NCBI GenBank assembly: GCA_026413225.1
Contig: CM048552.1
Span: 197,686,053 to 197,750,052, forward strand
From: Otis tarda
Lineage: Eukaryota; Chordata; Aves; Otidiformes; Otididae
Direction of reading: 5' to 3'
Length of the DNA: 64,000 bases
The notes beneath the pieces were generated by a model that saw only the letters and a list, made by a program, of their open reading frames with translations, did no database searches and was not told the DNA's origin. The translations under genes and the position numbers were made by a program. This document shows, piece by piece, positions 60,100-64,000 of the stretch (positions are counted from its first letter, which is position 1; every line of letters starts with the position of its first letter).

Positions 60100-60460
60100 T
60101 GTCTGTGCGTGTGCTACTCGACGGCAGAGGTGCTCTCTCCTCCCAGCCAGCGCCCGGAGCACCACAGCCGGCGCTGGTGAGCAGGCTGGTGCAGGGACAT
60201 ACCGAGACCACCGACGACAGGACGCGAATCCTCTCGGCCACATAGAAAAACGCCAATCCCTCCCCCCCCCACCAGACAGCCCGGCAGAGCCCACCGCGCG
60301 CCAAAACAGCCCCGCAAGCACCAATCACTGAGCGCGTCGTCAGCACTTGTTCCCATCACAGCCAATCGAGGCGAGGCAGGAATGGGAGGGCGGCGGTGGT
60401 GGTGGCGGCTCACGCGGGCAGCCTTCGCCGCCATCTTAGCGCCTTGGCTAGCAGCTGGGT
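60100..60460 (-). promoter_or_regulatory. CpG-rich promoter of RNF17
   Basis: This is the only CpG-dense stretch next to the first exon found. It contains CCAAT boxes at 60321-60325 and 60362-60366 (plus strand) and a YY1-type box at 60427-60437 read on the minus strand. There is no clear TATA box, as usual for CpG promoters. Since the boxes lie at or downstream of the YY1 box in the minus direction, initiation may be spread over the island. Confidence 0.65.
60414..60434 (-). CDS. RNF17: possible short first coding exon of RNF17
   Basis: On the minus strand an ATG sits inside a YY1-type box (AAGATGGCGGC, 60427-60437) and encodes seven residues (MAAKAAR) before a GTGAGC donor in phase 0, which fits the phase 0 acceptor at 59594. 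That would add 11 residues to the protein. A competing donor, GTATGT at 60202, would make a longer first exon. This is a hypothesis only. Confidence 0.3.
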
Positions 60461-60984
60461 TGTAACGGTTGTTGAGGCGCTGCCTGGCTTGGTCTCTCCC
60501 TTTATCTGCTGGGGGATCAGAGGTTCTTTTTTTTGAAGACAGGGTGTTTCCTAGGCTAGAAGCCATTAAAGCATGCTTTAGGATTACTTTCTTCTACAGA
60601 CATTCTCATTTGCAGAACAAGAAAGAGATGTTTTTGCAGTGTTTCACCACTCCTGTTTTGGCTTTCATAAATTTAGCATGATAGTCCCCAGAGTTGTCTT
60701 TAAATCAACTCTAGTAAAATACATTTACATTTTAAATTAAAAATACACTGATTTTCCCCTGCACCTTTTAGACACTTGGAAAGCTGGGATAGTTAACGAT
60801 TTGCCAAGAAGCAAGTTTCCTAACCAATTCATATTTTTGCACTGTTTGCACAGTAAAACTAGATTCTACCCTAAACTTTTAATTTTAAATGTGCTAAGTA
60901 AGTGTTTGTTAGCCTGGGGTTTTGACTCAGATAAAGGCAGAGCTTGAAAGGTCACACAAACTCTAGGTTTTCTTAACAGTAGGG
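60461..60984. other. upstream flank of RNF17 promoter
   Basis: CpG density falls off after 60480. The stretch up to the CR1 insertion shows no exon or known repeat. Confidence 0.5.
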
Positions 60985-62575
60985 AATACTCAGGACCATC
61001 TAAGGAACTTGAAGGTGCACAAGTCCATGGGGCCTGATGAGATCCATCCGCGCGTCCTGAGGGAACTGGCAGATGAAGTTGCCAAGCCACTGGCCATCAT
61101 ATTTGAGAAATCGTGGCGGTCTGGTGAGGTCCCCGATGACTGGAAGAGAGGGAACATAACCCCCATTTTTAAAAAGGGGAGCAAGGAAGACCGGGGCAAC
61201 TACAGGCCGGTCAGCCTCACCTCCGTGCCTGGCAAGGTCATGGAGCAGATTCTCCTGGAAACCATGCTAAGGCACATGGAGAGCAAGGAGGTGGTTGGTG
61301 ACAGCCAACATGGCTTCACCAAGGGCAGATTGTGCCTGACCAATTTGGTGGCCTTTTATGACGGGGTAACAGCATCGGTGGACAAGGGACGGGCAACGGA
61401 TATCGTCTACCTGGACTTGTGCAAAGCTTTTGACACTGTCCCGCATGACATCCTTCTCTCTAAACTAGAGAGGCATGGGTTCGATGGATGGACCACTCGG
61501 TGGATAAGGAGTTGGCTGGATGGCCGCACTCAGAGAGTGGTGGTCAACGGCTCAATGTCCAAGTGGAGACCGGTCACCAGTGGCGTCCCTCAGGGGTCCG
61601 TGTTGGGCCCGGCCCTGTTCAACATCTTTGTCGGCGACATGGACAGTGGGATAGAGTGCACCCTCAGCAAGTTCGCCGATGACACCAAGCTGTGTGGTGC
61701 CGTCGACTAGCTGGAAGGGAGGGATGCCATCCAGAGGGACCTTGACAGGCTGGAGAGGTGGGCCCGTGCCAACCTCATGAAGTTCAACCAGGCCAAGTGC
61801 AAGGTCCTGCACCTGGGTCGTGGCAATCCCAGGCACAAATACAGGCTGGGCGGAGAATGGATTGAGAGCAGCCCTGAGGAGAAAGACTTGGGAGTGCTGG
61901 TAGACGAGAGGCTCAACATGAGCGGGCAATGCGCCCTTGTGGCCCAGAAGGCCAACCGCATCCTGGGCTGCATCAAGAGGAGCGTGGCCAGCAGGTCGAG
62001 GGAGGTGATTCTGCCCCTCTACTCTGCCCTGGTGAGACCCCACCTGGAGTACTGCGTCCAGTTCTGGAGTCCCCAACACAAGAAGGACATGGATCAGTTG
62101 GAAAGGGTCCAGAGAAGGGCCACCAAGATGATCAGAGGGCTGGAGCACCTCTCCTATGAGGACAGGCTGAGAGAGTTGGGGCTGTTCAGGCTGGAGAAGA
62201 GGAGGCTCCGGGGAGACCTGATAGCAGTCTTCCAATACCTCAAGGGGGCCTACAGGAAAGATGGGGAGAAGCTGTTCAGCAGGGCCTGTTGTGATAGGAC
62301 AAGGGGTAATGGGTTTAAATAAGAAGGAGGTAGGTTTAGATTAGATATTAGAAAAAAATTTTTTACAATGAGAGTTGTAGAGCACTGGAACAGGTTGCCC
62401 AGAGAGGTGGTGGATGCCCCATCCCTGGAAATGTTCAAGGCCAGGCTGGATGAGGCTCTGAGCAACCTGATCTAGTCAGGGATGTCCCTGCTCTTGCAGG
62501 GGGGTTGGACTAGATGACCTTTGAAGGTCCCTTCCAACTCTAACCATTCTATGATTCTATGATTCTATGATTCTA
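60985..62575 (+). mobile_element. CR1 LINE, 5'-truncated, young-looking
   Basis: One reading frame, counted from 60994, covers the whole ORF2 remainder to its normal stop at 62473-62475, interrupted only by TAG at 61708-61710 and TAA at 62320-62322. It contains RT motifs in order: [21 protein letters not shown], motif [12 protein letters not shown], motif [14 protein letters not shown] and motif C FADDT, then the C-terminal region ending in ALSNLI. The 3' UTR is about 100 bases, closing with four ATTCTATG-type units (62546-62575). The endonuclease half is absent, so it cannot move by itself. It lies 0.5 kb beyond the RNF17 promoter, facing away. Confidence 0.93.
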
Positions 62576-64000
62576 CTCAGTGGTGTGGCCAAGGCAAGCA
62601 GGAACTCTGTTGAGAAAAGAGCCAAAGGAGAAGACTACAGCTCTGCTGAAAGGGCAAAAGCAGAATTTCAGGAATAATGGGAAAAAAAAGCTCAAAGAAA
62701 GGAGCAGTGAAGGTTAAAAATTAGCCAATTCTATGAGCTACTTTTTGGTAAAACACCCAAATCAGGCAAGCTTGCATTGGTTTTGTTCATCTACACTTGA
62801 ATGTGCATTATTTATTTGTGAGGGGCAGAACTTCCCAGAAGTTATCCTCAAACTGATTCAGCTTGTAAATAATTTCCTTTAGAAGCCCTCATTGTTAACC
62901 AGGACCAGATTAGACTCGACTTTGTATAAAATCCTTGTGGAGAGCTGTTGTCAAATTTTAACAGGTGTGCCTCATGCCTAGTCTGGTTCTCTTTAGTGGG
63001 ATCTGGCCTGCAGAAAGTTTGTAGGAAACCCTGTCTGTGAGAATAAAATCAGTAAGTACCAGGCTGAACTTGCACATACAATATAACTCGCGATTACAAG
63101 TAGCATGTTTTTCAGAAACAACTTCTGAAGAAGTTTTACAAAATACTGTAATAAAACGGAGCTAGGAGCTGAAATTCTTTTTTCTCCTTGGGATTAAAAC
63201 TTAGACTCAGGTTAGACACGGTTCTATGGGACATAATCATAGTCCCATCTTCAGCCCATGCTCCACAGGCCACAAATTAACCATCTCTCTTTCTGTCCTG
63301 TAAGAGCTAAACCTCCTTCTCCTGCTCTGTGAGTACCAGAGTTTTCTCAAACTTGTATTTAGCTTTGGAAATTGCTTCTTCTGTTTTAAAGGTAAGGAAA
63401 GGCTTGTGCACCCAAAATTTTGTCTTTATTTTCTATATTCTATGTTAATTCCCATTTAAAAATTATCTCTTATAAAAATTACTTAAGAACACAGTAAATA
63501 ACTGAGGGATAAAATGTAGGGTGGGTGATGGGAGACCTATTGTGAATGTAGGAGGGAAAGGGAAATGACAGGAAAGGTTGCCTTGGTAAATGGTCTGATT
63601 GCACTTTTAAACCAGCAGTGTACAGGATTGTCTGGAAAGTAGTGTAACCAGCTCTTTGATGAGAAGCCTAATTAGGCCTAATTAGCTCTTTGGTGGGAAG
63701 ACAGGTCATCCTTTCTTTTATTTCAAGTTTAGCTCCATTTAATAACGAAGTGAGTAATAGCAACAAATGCTGATGTTATAATTTTCTGCTTAAGCATTTG
63801 TCAAAATTCATAAAAACAGAGCTACACATTCTGTTCTCTATGCCTTTACAAAGAATTATAAAAAATATACATACATGTTATGTTATATATCATGCATATA
63901 ATACGTTAGTTTGTAGCTCTGTCAGCCTGTACATGAAAGAATGAATATGCTACACTCGAGTTTTGCGCTCATCCCACTCTGAAAATCTGAAGACAAAACT
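62576..64000. other. intergenic, nothing recognised
   Basis: No exon, RNA gene or known repeat seen. In human the next gene on this side of RNF17 is ATP12A; no trace of it is visible before the window ends. Confidence 0.5.

Noticed and set aside
60035-60566. Several overlapping ORFs in the CpG island on both strands
   Set aside because: CpG-rich sequence has few stop codons. None has a recognisable domain, and a search of these for paired Cys/His of a RING finger failed.
61552-62235. Minus-strand ORF of 227 residues
   Set aside because: Antisense of the CR1 ORF at 60985-62575, with no protein-like family content.

Overview
The window is bird nuclear DNA. It carries two convergent, multi-exon vertebrate genes with GT-AG introns. 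Its interspersed repeats are dominated by CR1 LINEs, whose 3' tails end in repeats of ATTCTATG, and there is a solo LTR of the avian ERVL type. The gene pair itself (CENPJ tail-to-tail with RNF17) matches the neighbourhood known from human 13q12. The exact species cannot be told from the sequence alone.

Layout. (1) 1-9017, plus strand: the last 11 exons of CENPJ (CPAP), a centriole-assembly factor. They supply 880 residues, open from base 1 to the stop at 9015-9017: an acidic low-complexity middle part, a long coiled coil and the complete C-terminal G-box (TCP10_C) domain. (2) 9018-11137: both 3' UTRs, poly(A) signals of the two genes facing each other, and broken CR1 tails. (3) 11138-59594, minus strand: RNF17 (TDRD4), a multi-Tudor germ-granule protein. 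I joined 36 coding exons whose splice phases all agree; in the preferred model the CDS is 4827 nt (1608 residues plus stop), close to the roughly 1620 residues of mammalian RNF17. Five Tudor units can be recognised. The N-terminal RING finger that gives the family its name is not visible. (4) 60.1-60.46 kb: a CpG-rich promoter for RNF17 with two CCAAT boxes and a YY1-type box over a possible short first coding exon. (5) 60.99-62.58 kb: a 5'-truncated but little-damaged CR1 copy on the plus strand, then 1.4 kb where I recognise nothing.

The RNF17 introns hold most of the repeats: a 2.9 kb CR1 with endonuclease and reverse-transcriptase remains (17.1-19.96 kb), other CR1 pieces at 14.1, 28.1, 37.3, 43.9, 45.1, 47.7-48.3 and 55.4-56.2 kb, a 1144-bp solo LTR with a 5-bp target duplication (45277-46420), an older fragment of a similar LTR (31.55 kb), and a 6 x 21-bp minisatellite (53108-53233).

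How the genes work together: nothing indicates a shared pathway. CENPJ acts at centrioles in dividing cells. RNF17 is known in mouse as a germ-cell protein that restrains piRNA production. They are simply syntenic neighbours. I found no convincing undescribed system. The most interesting points are the missing RING finger, three frame-preserving splice choices in RNF17, and the layered transposon history. Exon boundaries come from splice motifs, frame continuity and family knowledge, not from transcripts.
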